Origin: Adlercreutzia caecimuris B7
GTDB lineage: Bacteria; Actinomycetota; Coriobacteriia; Coriobacteriales; Eggerthellaceae
NCBI RefSeq assembly: GCF_000403355.2
Contig: NZ_KE159646.1
Coordinates: forward strand, 1,764,258-1,828,257
Length of the DNA: 64,000 bases
Direction: 5' to 3'
Below the pieces are notes generated by a model, which saw only the letters and a list, made by a program, of their open reading frames with translations, had not been told where the DNA came from and made no database searches. Of the stretch, positions 1-8,071 are shown one piece after another; position 1 is the first letter of the stretch; each line of letters begins with the position of its first letter. The translations under genes and the position numbers were made by a program.

Positions 1-80
1 ACCCTCTGCCTGGACACCGACAACCTGTAGGGGCCGCCGCCGCTCATGCCCATGGTCTTCTTCTAGAAGAGAGCCGATCC

Positions 81-968
81 TTAGAACTTCGGTATCTCGA
101 AAAGGGCTCCGGCTACGCCTTCGGCGAAGGAGACGGTGCCGTCGGGGTTCTGGACGAAGAGCTCGTCGCCGGGAAACTGCCCCCATCCACGATAGACGGC
201 CAGGTAGGCGCGGCCGCCCACATCGCGCAGGTCGGCAACGTCCGCCAGGAGGTACATGATACCATCGGCGTCATAGCTCACCAAGCCGTATTCCTTCCGG
301 CCGACCGACCAGTCATCATCGCCCGCAACCACCGGCGCGACAAACAAATCAGCAAGCGCAGGGCCGCCGGCGCTGAAGCCGTCTTCGCTGCGGTTGGTGG
401 ACGAGTGGTCTATCTCGATGGAACCGTCCGCCTGCGGCGTACCGCTAGCCAGCCACGCCTCGTCAGCCTGGGCCAGCGCCTCGTCAGTGATGGGCTCGCC
501 GTCGGCGCGGCTCACGGCCAGCACGGCATAGGTACGGTCCACCTTCACCTCGGGCGACGTCGCAGTAAAATTGCGGCCCATCGCCACCCCGCACAGCGTG
601 AAGTCGAAATCGCCCACTCGCTGGGTCTCGTCTACGGCCACGCCGTTTCCTTCGGCAAAGGCCTCGGCGAAAGCGACGGCCGCCTCCTCGTCCCCGGCGC
701 CCGCGACAATGGCGGCAAGATCGTCCAGCGACGCCGTCGCATAGGCTGTGCCCGCCAGAGCCAGGCACGCCACGGCCACCATCGCGGCTCTCGCAAACGC
801 AGCTCGCGAGCGCCCGAGGCCGCCCCAACCCGCATGCTGCTTGCGCTTAGGGGGTGCGGCCGCCGGCACTCGGGAAGCTACCGCGCACACCCGTGCCTCG
901 AAATCGTTGGAAACAGGCAGGTCGTCCATGGCCGCCCGATAGTCGTTCCAGTTCACGCGCTCTTTCAT
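81..968 (-). CDS. Membrane-anchored anti-sigma-like protein
   Basis: A 295-residue protein with a charged N-terminal segment of about 55 residues, one hydrophobic helix at roughly residues 58-78, and a C-terminal extracytoplasmic part with no motif I recognise. Its start codon overlaps the stop of the upstream ECF sigma gene by 4 bp (ATGA), so the two are translationally coupled. Cotranscription directly downstream of an ECF sigma factor, together with this topology, is the usual arrangement of an anti-sigma factor that holds its sigma at the membrane. The role is inferred from context and topology; no zinc-binding HxxxCxxC motif is visible. Confidence 0.65.
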   Translation of the reverse strand: MKERVNWNDYRAAMDDLPVSNDFEARVCAVASRVPAAAPPKRKQHAGWGGLGRSRAAFARAAMVAVACLALAGTAYATASLDDLAAIVAGAGDEEAAVAFAEAFAEGNGVAVDETQRVGDFDFTLCGVAMGRNFTATSPEVKVDRTYAVLAVSRADGEPITDEALAQADEAWLASGTPQADGSIEIDHSSTNRSEDGFSAGGPALADLFVAPVVAGDDDWSVGRKEYGLVSYDADGIMYLLADVADLRDVGGRAYLAVYRGWGQFPGDELFVQNPDGTVSFAEGVAGALFEIPKF

Positions 969-1450
969 AGGGATTCCTCCTTGAGTATCGCCCGCAATCG
1001 CGCCCGGCCCCGCGCCAAACGCGTGCCCACGGTGGCCGCAGGCACGCCCAACAGGGTGGCTATCTCTCGCAGGCTGTAGCCCTCGTAATAGTGAAGGTGC
1101 AGCACGGTGGCGTATTTATCGGGAAGGGACCGCACGCAAGCGAGCATTTCCAGACCGCCCTGAGCCGAAGCCGCCACATCGGGCACCGGAGCCGCCTCGT
1201 CGAGCGGAACGTTGCGCCTAGCCGCCCGGCGGCGCACATCAGCCGCCCGGTTGATGGTGGCGCGAACGAGCCATGCTTTCGCGTGCTCCGCATCGGAGAA
1301 CTCGGGGCGCTTGCTTACCAGCGCGCAGAACACGTCCTGCACCACGTCCTCGGCATCGGCCGCGGAAGAAAGCCGCGAAGCCGCCAGCCGCACCAGCATG
1401 CGTCCATACTCGCGCACGAGCTCTTCGATGCGTCCATCGAACCCGGCCAT
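965..1450 (-). CDS. ECF RNA polymerase sigma factor
   Basis: A 161-residue sigma-70 family protein of the extracytoplasmic-function type. Region 2 is visible around AEDVVQDVFCALVSKR and region 4 as a C-terminal helix-turn-helix near YSLREIATLLGVPAATVG. It would direct RNA polymerase to stress-type promoters. I place the start at 1450 because a GGAGGT ribosome-binding site lies just upstream; an in-frame upstream ATG at 1483 lacks one. It overlaps the putative anti-sigma gene by 4 bp. Family assignment is firm; the stimulus is unknown. Confidence 0.9.
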   Translation of the reverse strand: MAGFDGRIEELVREYGRMLVRLAASRLSSAADAEDVVQDVFCALVSKRPEFSDAEHAKAWLVRATINRAADVRRRAARRNVPLDEAAPVPDVAASAQGGLEMLACVRSLPDKYATVLHLHYYEGYSLREIATLLGVPAATVGTRLARGRARLRAILKEESL

Positions 1451-1615
1451 CGCCGCACCTCCTTCCAATCGCATCGTCGGCACCAGTCCTGCCGCCCTTC
1501 ACCTATAACACGATTCAGGAGGAAAGAATTTTTCACAGGAATGAGATTTTTGCGCAATGCGGCCGACCGGGCAACTCAAGTCTGCTCGGTCGGCCGCGCG
1601 TTCTAATTTCGAGCA

Positions 1616-1882
1616 CTATTGAAAGAGAACGAAGAATATCCAGTAGTCAATCGCTATACCGCACATGTCGAGCGCCGCATAGACATACCGCTTAGCCCGA
1701 ATCTCACGCACTACCAGATAACAGCCCCAGGCCATCGTGATGACACCCCAGCCAATGCGCCACACGTCCCCAGGAAAGCCGAAGAGCGAGAGCGCAGCAA
1801 GCAACGCCATCACAACCACCGAAACAGCAGCTGCGATCTTTTCAGCGCGAGACCACCGATCCAACCCGTTCGTTTTTTTCAT
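1616..1882 (-). CDS. Small membrane protein, paralogue of the next gene
   Basis: About 88 residues with two or three hydrophobic helices and an interior charged stretch VREIRAKRYVYAAL. The same layout (VDEIRKKHYGKAL) occurs in the neighbour at 1968-2255, so the two look like diverged tandem duplicates. The start at 1882 is preceded by GGGAGAAAGG; longer in-frame starts exist. No function can be assigned from sequence. Confidence 0.5.
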   Translation of the reverse strand: MKKTNGLDRWSRAEKIAAAVSVVVMALLAALSLFGFPGDVWRIGWGVITMAWGCYLVVREIRAKRYVYAALDMCGIAIDYWIFFVLFQ

Positions 1883-1967
1883 CCATGCGGACCTTTCTCC
1901 CTGTTTACCCATCGAGCCACAGGCGCGAGATACCAAGGCTCGTCGGCGACGCATCGATCCTTGAGAG

Positions 1968-2255
1968 TTAGAATCCAACTACGCCGACAATCAAAAGCAC
2001 GAAGGCTACAAGTGCTTTTCCGTAGTGCTTCTTCCTGATTTCATCTACAACTACGCAAGCCCAAAAGCCACCATACAGCACATCGATCATCACCGTCGCA
2101 ACATCTCTCGACATACCGAACTGGAACGTCGCTAGCATTATGCAAGCGATGACCGCTATCACTATCAGCGCAGCAATCGTCCATGGGTTTTTGAGTGACC
2201 ACTCATCGAAAATCGGGGTACTCGCAGGAGAAGGGAGCTCGTCTTTATTTCTCAT
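1968..2255 (-). CDS. Small membrane protein
   Basis: A 95-residue protein with a polar N-terminus followed by three predicted hydrophobic helices. It shares a charged loop pattern (V-x-EIR-x-K) and helix layout with the product of 1616-1882, suggesting tandem duplication. It lies 85 bp upstream of that gene on the same strand. No family was recognised. Confidence 0.55.
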   Translation of the reverse strand: MRNKDELPSPASTPIFDEWSLKNPWTIAALIVIAVIACIMLATFQFGMSRDVATVMIDVLYGGFWACVVVDEIRKKHYGKALVAFVLLIVGVVGF

Positions 2256-2475
2256 CGAACATCTTCCTTAAGCACTAAATTGCCCGTCAAGTAAACACGG
2301 GCGCCATGAATGCACAGCGCTCAGATCTCCCTGCGATTCAACCGCAAGAGACCCTCTCAGTATAACAATTTCGCTCAATATGGCCGCGATACTTAGAATA
2401 GGCACAAAAGAGGAAGGGCAGCCGACGAGCTTGGCGGGAGAAGCAGGTTGACTTGCGCTCTGGCAGTTCGGAGCC

Positions 2476-4329
2476 TTACCAGTAGAGCTTCTCGTAGATG
2501 AGGCGGTGGGACTCATGGCCGTGCCAGTCGCGCAGGGCGATGGTACCGGCGACGGTCCAGCCCTCGCGGACGAGCAGGTCGCGCATGGGGGCGTTGGCCT
2601 CGTACACGTCGCAGCACAGGTTGTGGCAGCCGGCGTCGCGGGCGATGCGCTGGGCGGTTCCCAGAATGTAGGCGCCCACACCGCAGCGGCGTGCCGATGG
2701 CGCCACGTTCACCCAGTGCAGCGCCCCGTAGTTGCCGTCGCCCTCGGTGATCCAGGTAAGCCCGCGCCCCTCCTCGTAGGCCGCGTCGCCTTCCACGTCC
2801 ACGTCGAACATGCCGATAATGCGGCTTTCGCCGACCTTCCCCGCGGGGCCATCCCCGCAACCTTCCGCAGCATCCTCAGCGGAAAGGCACTCGACTGCCG
2901 TGGCGCCTTCAGCGGAAAGGCCCCCGGCCGCCGGCGCCTCCTCCGACTCGCGGGCCTCCACGCCGAGCCAGGCAGGATTGCTCACCACCACGTACACGCT
3001 GCCGGCATCCACCGCGCGCAAGAGACGGCGCGACGAGGGGTAGCGCTTCGTGCCCTCCTTCACGCCGAGCTTCGCCATGGTGCGGCGACCGTCGGCCAGA
3101 AGCTGCTGCAGCCGTGGCACATCCTCGCGCGTGGCCACCCGAGCCGCGTAATAGCCCAGCTCGCTCGCGCGCCCCTGGAACACGGGCACGTTGCCGCGAG
3201 CGCCGTCGTAGCGGCTGGCCGCCGCGCCCGTGCCGCCTTCCGCAACATGATCGCCGTCGCCCTCGCCACCCCGGTCGGTGACGAGGAACACCATCACCAC
3301 GATCATGGCGCAGCCGAGCACGTCCATCGGCGTGACCGCGGTGCCGAGCCACGCCGCCGAGATGATGGTGGCCGACACCGGCTCCACGCAACCCACGAGA
3401 CCCGCGCGCACCGGACCCGCGTCGGCGATGCCCTGGAGGTAGAACAGGTAGGCGGCGAAGGTGCCCACGAGCACCATGAGCGCCATGACGCCCACCACCG
3501 CCGGCGTCACCTCCACGCCGAGGGTCCACGGCTGCACGCCGGCCATGGCCACTGTGCCGCCCATGGCCATGGCCAGCCCCGTCACGATGAAGCTGCCCCA
3601 CTTCGCCAGGGGCTTGCCGGGCATCAGCGTGTAGAAGGCCAGCGCCACCGCCGACACGAGACCCCATCCGAGGCCCGCCGGCGCGATGGCCAGCCGCGAG
3701 AAGTCGCCTTGGGTGGCGATAAGCACCGTGCCGCCGATGGCGAGCACGAGCCCCGCCGCCTCGCGCGGGCGCGGCAGACGGCGGGTGCGCAGACACACAT
3801 AGCCCATGATGAGCACGAGCCCCGTGCGCTCGAGCACGGTGCCCGTGCCGGCGTTGGTGTAGGCGATGGCCGAGAGGTAGCTCACCTGGGTGAGCAGCAC
3901 GCCCAGAATGGCGAATCCGGCAATGTAGGCGAGGCTGCGCCCATCGCGCAAGGCCGCCAGCAGATGGCGTGGCTCGCGCACCAGGCAGATGACCAAAAAG
4001 ATAACGGCGGCCACCGTCAGACGCACGGCGGTGATCCACAGCACCGGCACGCCCAGCTCGGCCGTGAGCATTTGGGCGCAGTTGCCCGAGAAGCCCCAGC
4101 AGATGCCGCCGAGCGCCGCGAACACGATGCCGCGCAGCACGTGGCTTTTCCCCGCCGGCATCTTCACGGTCGCCTCGGCCGGCGGCGCCTGCGTGCCCGC
4201 GGTCGCCTCGGTCGGCGGCATCTGCGTGCCCGCGGCCACCTTGGCTTCCGCCGCGTTCGCGCCAGCCGCTCCTGTGCTCGCGCCAGCCGCTCCTGCGCTC
4301 GCGACCGTGGCCATCGCCTTCTCGCCCAT
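2476..4329 (-). CDS. EamA/DMT-family exporter fused to GNAT acetyltransferase
   Basis: A 617-residue two-domain protein. After an Ala-rich N-terminal tail with two imperfect 12-residue repeats (TEATAGTQAPP-type), about ten hydrophobic helices form an EamA drug/metabolite-transporter domain (roughly residues 60-350). The C-terminal part (about 390-617) is a GNAT N-acetyltransferase, with an acetyl-CoA loop-like segment RRCGVGAYILGTAQRIA and a terminal NAPMRDLLVREGW. Start 4329 has GGAGGAGG upstream. EamA transporters export amino acids or metabolites and GNATs acetylate small molecules, so the fusion could couple modification with export. That coupling and the substrate are inference. Confidence 0.8.
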   Translation of the reverse strand: MGEKAMATVASAGAAGASTGAAGANAAEAKVAAGTQMPPTEATAGTQAPPAEATVKMPAGKSHVLRGIVFAALGGICWGFSGNCAQMLTAELGVPVLWITAVRLTVAAVIFLVICLVREPRHLLAALRDGRSLAYIAGFAILGVLLTQVSYLSAIAYTNAGTGTVLERTGLVLIMGYVCLRTRRLPRPREAAGLVLAIGGTVLIATQGDFSRLAIAPAGLGWGLVSAVALAFYTLMPGKPLAKWGSFIVTGLAMAMGGTVAMAGVQPWTLGVEVTPAVVGVMALMVLVGTFAAYLFYLQGIADAGPVRAGLVGCVEPVSATIISAAWLGTAVTPMDVLGCAMIVVMVFLVTDRGGEGDGDHVAEGGTGAAASRYDGARGNVPVFQGRASELGYYAARVATREDVPRLQQLLADGRRTMAKLGVKEGTKRYPSSRRLLRAVDAGSVYVVVSNPAWLGVEARESEEAPAAGGLSAEGATAVECLSAEDAAEGCGDGPAGKVGESRIIGMFDVDVEGDAAYEEGRGLTWITEGDGNYGALHWVNVAPSARRCGVGAYILGTAQRIARDAGCHNLCCDVYEANAPMRDLLVREGWTVAGTIALRDWHGHESHRLIYEKLYW

Positions 4330-4741
4330 CGCGCTCCTCCTCCCATCGCGCCCAGTTTCCAAGGCGATTTTGACAGGTTGCACAATTCCCGTAAAGGGGT
4401 GGGATAAGAAGACGAGGGTGCGCCACGCTCTCGCCTGCTCGCAAGCAGCTCCTGCGCTTATCAAGGCACAGCGGCGGTGCGTATCGAACCCAAATGAACG
4501 CCGTTGCTACTTTTGAAACGATATGCACAGGTTAGCTGCATAAAAGCATCCGCTTTGCATAGATTCGACCCAGCTGCACCCTGCAAACCTATGCATATCG
4601 GCGCAAAGGACGCACTCATGCATTTTTTGAGCCGATATGCATAGGTGACGGCGCGAAAGTGACAGCAGAAAAAGAAGACACCCAACAAGAAAGGCCCTCC
4701 AAATCGGTCGATACGCGGCCGAAAGGCTTTCGTTGAGAACC
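4330..4741. other. Non-coding stretch with inverted repeat
   Basis: This 412-bp gap between the EamA fusion gene and the Ala/Gly-rich gene has no convincing gene. Its only notable content is the inverted repeat at 4587-4646 with a weaker third copy at 4519-4532. Short open frames here lack ribosome-binding sites and have unnatural composition. Confidence 0.5.
4587..4646. repeat. 16-bp perfect inverted repeat
   Basis: The arms ACCTATGCATATCGGC (4587-4602) and its exact reverse complement (4631-4646) are separated by 28 bp. A third partial copy, CGATATGCACAGGT, sits at 4519-4532. The arms contain the palindrome ATGCAT. It could be a paired operator or part of a small dispersed repeat; nothing nearby names a binding protein. 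Confidence 0.6.
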
Positions 4742-5194
4742 TTAGGCCCAGGGATCCTCTTGGAAGAGAGGCTCCGGCGGAGCCGGGCGGTCAGAATAGG
4801 GGTCGTAGCCGTCGTCGTCCTCGTTGGCATCCCGCAGGAAGGGGTCGTCAGACGCAACGCGCGGGGGTGCGATGCGCGGGGACGCAGAGGGCGGGGGGAC
4901 AGAGCCCGTCGCGCCGGCCGACTCCACGCCAACCTCGGCAGCGCCAACCCCGCTAGCCGCCGCAGGACCGCCGGCCGTCTTCGCGCCAACCCCGCCAGCG
5001 CCAACCCCGCCAGCCGCCCCAAGGCCGCCAGCCGCCGTCGCGCCGGCCGCCGTCGCGCCAACCCCGGCAGCCCCAACCCCGCCGGCGGCTTCCGCACTCT
5101 CCGCCGCCGCCTTCGCCTTCGCGGCTGCCACTTGGCTCGGCAGCGGCTTCACCACGATGCGCGCGTGGGGGTCGCGCGTCGGATCGATGCTCAC
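4742..5194 (-). CDS. Ala/Gly-rich low-complexity protein coupled to metA
   Basis: About 150 residues from a GTG start that overlaps the metA stop (GTGA), with a G-rich ribosome-binding site inside metA. The N-terminal 25 residues look ordinary. The middle is a long run of degenerate GVGAAGVGA-type repeats, and the C-terminus is acidic and proline-rich (ends [10 protein letters not shown]). Translational coupling implies stable stoichiometry with MetA, but no function is recognisable. The low-complexity middle would be easily expanded or contracted. Confidence 0.5.
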   Translation of the reverse strand: MSIDPTRDPHARIVVKPLPSQVAAAKAKAAAESAEAAGGVGAAGVGATAAGATAAGGLGAAGGVGAGGVGAKTAGGPAAASGVGAAEVGVESAGATGSVPPPSASPRIAPPRVASDDPFLRDANEDDDGYDPYSDRPAPPEPLFQEDPWA

Positions 5195-6138
5195 CGCGAC
5201 GCCCCCTCTTCCCCCGCGCGCTCGCCGGCGCGGCTGATGTCGTAGGGAGTCGTCTGGTACACGTAGTAGTTCAGCCAGTTCGTGTACAGCAGCTGCGCGT
5301 GGGAGAACCACGTGGCCGCAGGCTCGCGCGCCGGATCGTCATCCGGATAGTAGTGAGCCGGCAGCGCCATGGCCATGCCGCGGGCCACATCGCGGTCGTA
5401 CTCGGCCTTCAAGGTCTCGCGGTCGTATTCGGGATGCCCGAACACGAAGAAGTTCTGCGAGTCGATGGACTTCGCCACGTACACGCCGGCCTCGTCGGAC
5501 ACGGCGATGAGCTCCAGCTCGGGATGAGCCTCGATGTCGGCGGCGCGCACCTCGGTGAAGCGCGAGTGCGGTGCGAAGAACTCGTCGTCGAAACCGCGCA
5601 CGAGGGGCGAGGTGCGCTTCACGACCTCGTGGGGGAACACGCCGAACATCTTCTCAGGCAGAGCGTGCTTGGGCACCTCGTAGTGATGGTAGATGCCCGC
5701 CTGGGCGCCCCAGCAAATGTGCAACGTGGAATGCACGTGGGTCTTCGACCACTCCATGATCTCGCACAGCTCGGGCCAGTAGTCCACTTCCTCGAAATCC
5801 AGCTTCTCCACCGGCGCCCCGGTGATAATGAGGCCGTCGAAATGCTCGTCGCGCACCTCGTCGAAGGTGGTGTAGAAGGCCTCCAGATGCTCGGCGGCCG
5901 TGTTCTTCGCATCGTGACTCGCCGTCTGCAGCAGCTCCACTTCCACCTGGATGGGCGTGTTCGACAGCCGCCGCAGGATCTGGGTCTCGGTGGTGATCTT
6001 GGTGGGCATGAGGTTCAGCAGCAGCACGCGCAACGGGCGAATGTCCTGGTGCATGGCGCGATGCTCCGTCATCACGAAGATGTTCTCGCTTTCCAGGGCG
6101 GCGGTGGCGGGCAGGGCGTCGGGAATGCGGATGGGCAT
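5191..6138 (-). CDS. metA: Homoserine O-acyltransferase (MetA family)
   Basis: A 315-residue MetA-family enzyme that activates homoserine with an acyl-CoA, the first committed step of methionine synthesis. Visible hallmarks are [11 protein letters not shown] at the N-terminus, the nucleophile region [10 protein letters not shown] (catalytic Cys), and [11 protein letters not shown] carrying the catalytic His. Full length for the family. It lies 89 bp downstream of metY on the same strand, so the two probably form a methionine operon. Many MetA-family proteins in Gram-positives use acetyl-CoA rather than succinyl-CoA; pairing with an O-acetylhomoserine sulfhydrylase favours acetyl-CoA, by inference. 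Confidence 0.95.
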   Translation of the reverse strand: MPIRIPDALPATAALESENIFVMTEHRAMHQDIRPLRVLLLNLMPTKITTETQILRRLSNTPIQVEVELLQTASHDAKNTAAEHLEAFYTTFDEVRDEHFDGLIITGAPVEKLDFEEVDYWPELCEIMEWSKTHVHSTLHICWGAQAGIYHHYEVPKHALPEKMFGVFPHEVVKRTSPLVRGFDDEFFAPHSRFTEVRAADIEAHPELELIAVSDEAGVYVAKSIDSQNFFVFGHPEYDRETLKAEYDRDVARGMAMALPAHYYPDDDPAREPAATWFSHAQLLYTNWLNYYVYQTTPYDISRAGERAGEEGASR

Positions 6139-6227
6139 AGGGGCTCCTTTGCCTGACGGTGGGTTCGGCGCGGCATCCTACCGAACGGGAGACGCCGCGT
6201 CGACGCGAACGGAAGGATGCGGCGCGT

Positions 6228-7511
6228 CTATCGCACAGCGGCCAGGGCCGCATCGATGTCGGCGATGAGGTCGGCGGCGTCCTCGATACCGCAGGACAGG
6301 CGGATGAGGTCGGGGGTGATGCCAGCCGCTTCCAGCTCGGCATCGTTCATCTGACGATGGGTGGCGTTGGCCGGATGCAGCACACAGGTGCGCGCGTCGG
6401 CCACGTGGGTGGCAATTTGGGCCAGCTTCAGGTTCGCCATGAAGGTCTCGGCCGCCTCACGTCCGCCGGCCACGCCGAAGCTCACCACGCCGCAGCTGCC
6501 CTCGGGCAGGTACTTCTCGGCCAGGGCCGCCTCGGAATCGCCCTCAAGCGAGGGATGGCGCACCCAGGACACCTTCGGGTGCGCGGCCAAGTGCTCGGCG
6601 ACGGCACGGCCGTTGGCGGCATGACGGGCCATGCGCAGATGCAGGCTCTCCAGGCCCAGGTTGATGAGGAAGGCGTTCTGCGGCGCCTGGATAGACCCCA
6701 GATCGCGCATGAGCTGGGCCGTGGCCTTGGTGATGTAGGCGCCGCCCTGGCCGAAGCGCTCGGTGTACACCACGCCGTGGTAGCTCTCGTCGGGCGTGGT
6801 GAGCCCGGGGAACTTGTCAGCGTGGGCGTTCCAGTCGAAGGTGCCCGCGTCCACGATGACGCCGCCGACGGAGGCGCCGTGGCCGTCCATGTACTTGGTA
6901 GTGGAATGCGTCACGATGTCGGCGCCCCACTCGATGGGCCGGCACAGCACCGGCGTGGGGAAGGTGTTGTCCACGATGAGCGGCACCCCGTGGGCGTGGG
7001 CCGCCGCAGCGAAGCGCTCGATGTCGAGCACGGCGAGCGCGGGGTTGGCGATGGTCTCGCCGAAGACGCACTTGGTGTTGGGACGGAAAGCCGCCGCCAG
7101 CTCCTCGTCGGCGCAGTGCGGGTCCACGAAGGTGCATTCCAGCCCCATGCGCGCCATGGTATGGGCGAACAGGTTGTAGGTGCCGCCGTAGATGGCCGAG
7201 GAGGCCACCACGTGATCGCCCGCGCCGGCGATGTTGAACACGGCGAAGAAGTTCGCCGCCTGGCCCGACGAGGTGAGCATGGCCGCCGTGCCGCCCTCCA
7301 GCGCGGCGATCTTCGCGGCCACAGCGTCGTTGGTGGGGTTCGCCAGGCGCGTGTAGAAGTAGCCGGACTCCTCCAGGTCGAACAGACGGCCCATGTGCTC
7401 GGAGGTGTCGTATTTCCAGGTGGTGTTCTGGTAGATGGGCACCTGGCGCGGCTCGCCGTCGCCGGGACGCCAGCCGCCCTGTACGCAGGTCGTTCCGATG
7501 GATTCGATCAT
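6228..7511 (-). CDS. metY: O-acetylhomoserine aminocarboxypropyltransferase (sulfhydrylase)
   Basis: A 427-residue PLP enzyme of the Cys/Met metabolism family. It would convert O-acetylhomoserine and sulfide to homocysteine. The Schiff-base lysine lies in THSTTKYMDGHGASVGG, and SSGQAANFF and YTRLANPTNDAVAAKI are typical of the family. The start at 7511 has AAGGAG six bases upstream; an upstream TTG at 7529 is less likely. It is the first gene of the metY-metA operon. Cytosolic. Confidence 0.93.
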   Translation of the reverse strand: MIESIGTTCVQGGWRPGDGEPRQVPIYQNTTWKYDTSEHMGRLFDLEESGYFYTRLANPTNDAVAAKIAALEGGTAAMLTSSGQAANFFAVFNIAGAGDHVVASSAIYGGTYNLFAHTMARMGLECTFVDPHCADEELAAAFRPNTKCVFGETIANPALAVLDIERFAAAAHAHGVPLIVDNTFPTPVLCRPIEWGADIVTHSTTKYMDGHGASVGGVIVDAGTFDWNAHADKFPGLTTPDESYHGVVYTERFGQGGAYITKATAQLMRDLGSIQAPQNAFLINLGLESLHLRMARHAANGRAVAEHLAAHPKVSWVRHPSLEGDSEAALAEKYLPEGSCGVVSFGVAGGREAAETFMANLKLAQIATHVADARTCVLHPANATHRQMNDAELEAAGITPDLIRLSCGIEDAADLIADIDAALAAVR

Positions 7512-8071
7512 GGGGCGCTCCTTCTCCAATTGCAGCGCGCACCGCTTCCGCCTGGAATGCAGGGCAGAGGCGGCCGCGCGGTTCCTTCTCCGTATCGCAG
7601 TCCCCTATTATAGGAAGCCGCCGACGCGAACGCGCCCGCCCATCGGCCACAGACCATAGGAACTTCCAAGCCCCCGCCATCGGCTAGGCCGAGAGCCGCA
7701 CCAGCGCAACCTTCACTGGCAGTATCCCAAAGATGCCCCGGCCCCTGGACAACCCGCTCACCCCAGCCTTTGCTCCCCAGCCGTCCCAACGCCCCGCGTG
7801 CCACCGAGCGCACAGCATGACGCCGAGCGCACAGCGTGACACCGAGCACAACGTGACACCAAACACACAACGCGCACGAGCTGTTCGCTGTCAGTCAATT
7901 GGCTCAAATGTGGCGCAAAATATCGTTTTTGGTGCACAACCGCCGCATCTCTCCCCATCAAGCGCACTTTCACGTAGCAAAAACGGCATTTTGAAGCCCT
8001 TCTTCGCCGCTTTCGCACGCTCACAGCGTTCGCCTTGCACCATTTCCGCAATTTTGCGCCATTTTTCGCGT
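7512..8071. other. Non-coding gap with short tandem repeat
   Basis: This 560-bp gap between the metY start and the 3' end of the next gene holds the possible metY promoter and three degenerate tandem units at 7811-7863 (cores CACAGCATGAC, CACAGCGTGAC and CACAACGTGAC, units of 17-19 bp). No gene is supported. Confidence 0.45.
7607..7612 (-). promoter_or_regulatory. Possible -10 box for metY operon
   Basis: A perfect TATAAT on the minus strand about 95 bp upstream of the metY start. No good -35 box is visible at 17 bp spacing. I see no SAM-riboswitch-like structure in the leader. Confidence 0.35.

Noticed and set aside
1-30. Plus-strand 3' end of a possible gene (ends CLDTDNL-stop)
   Set aside because: Only nine codons are visible at the window edge; no way to judge.
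4461-4688. 75-codon minus-strand frame across the inverted repeat
   Set aside because: The apparent sequence repeats (YAYR-type) are produced by the DNA repeat; no ribosome-binding site.
7513-7606. SAM riboswitch upstream of metY
   Set aside because: I looked for the conserved helices and found none recognisable.
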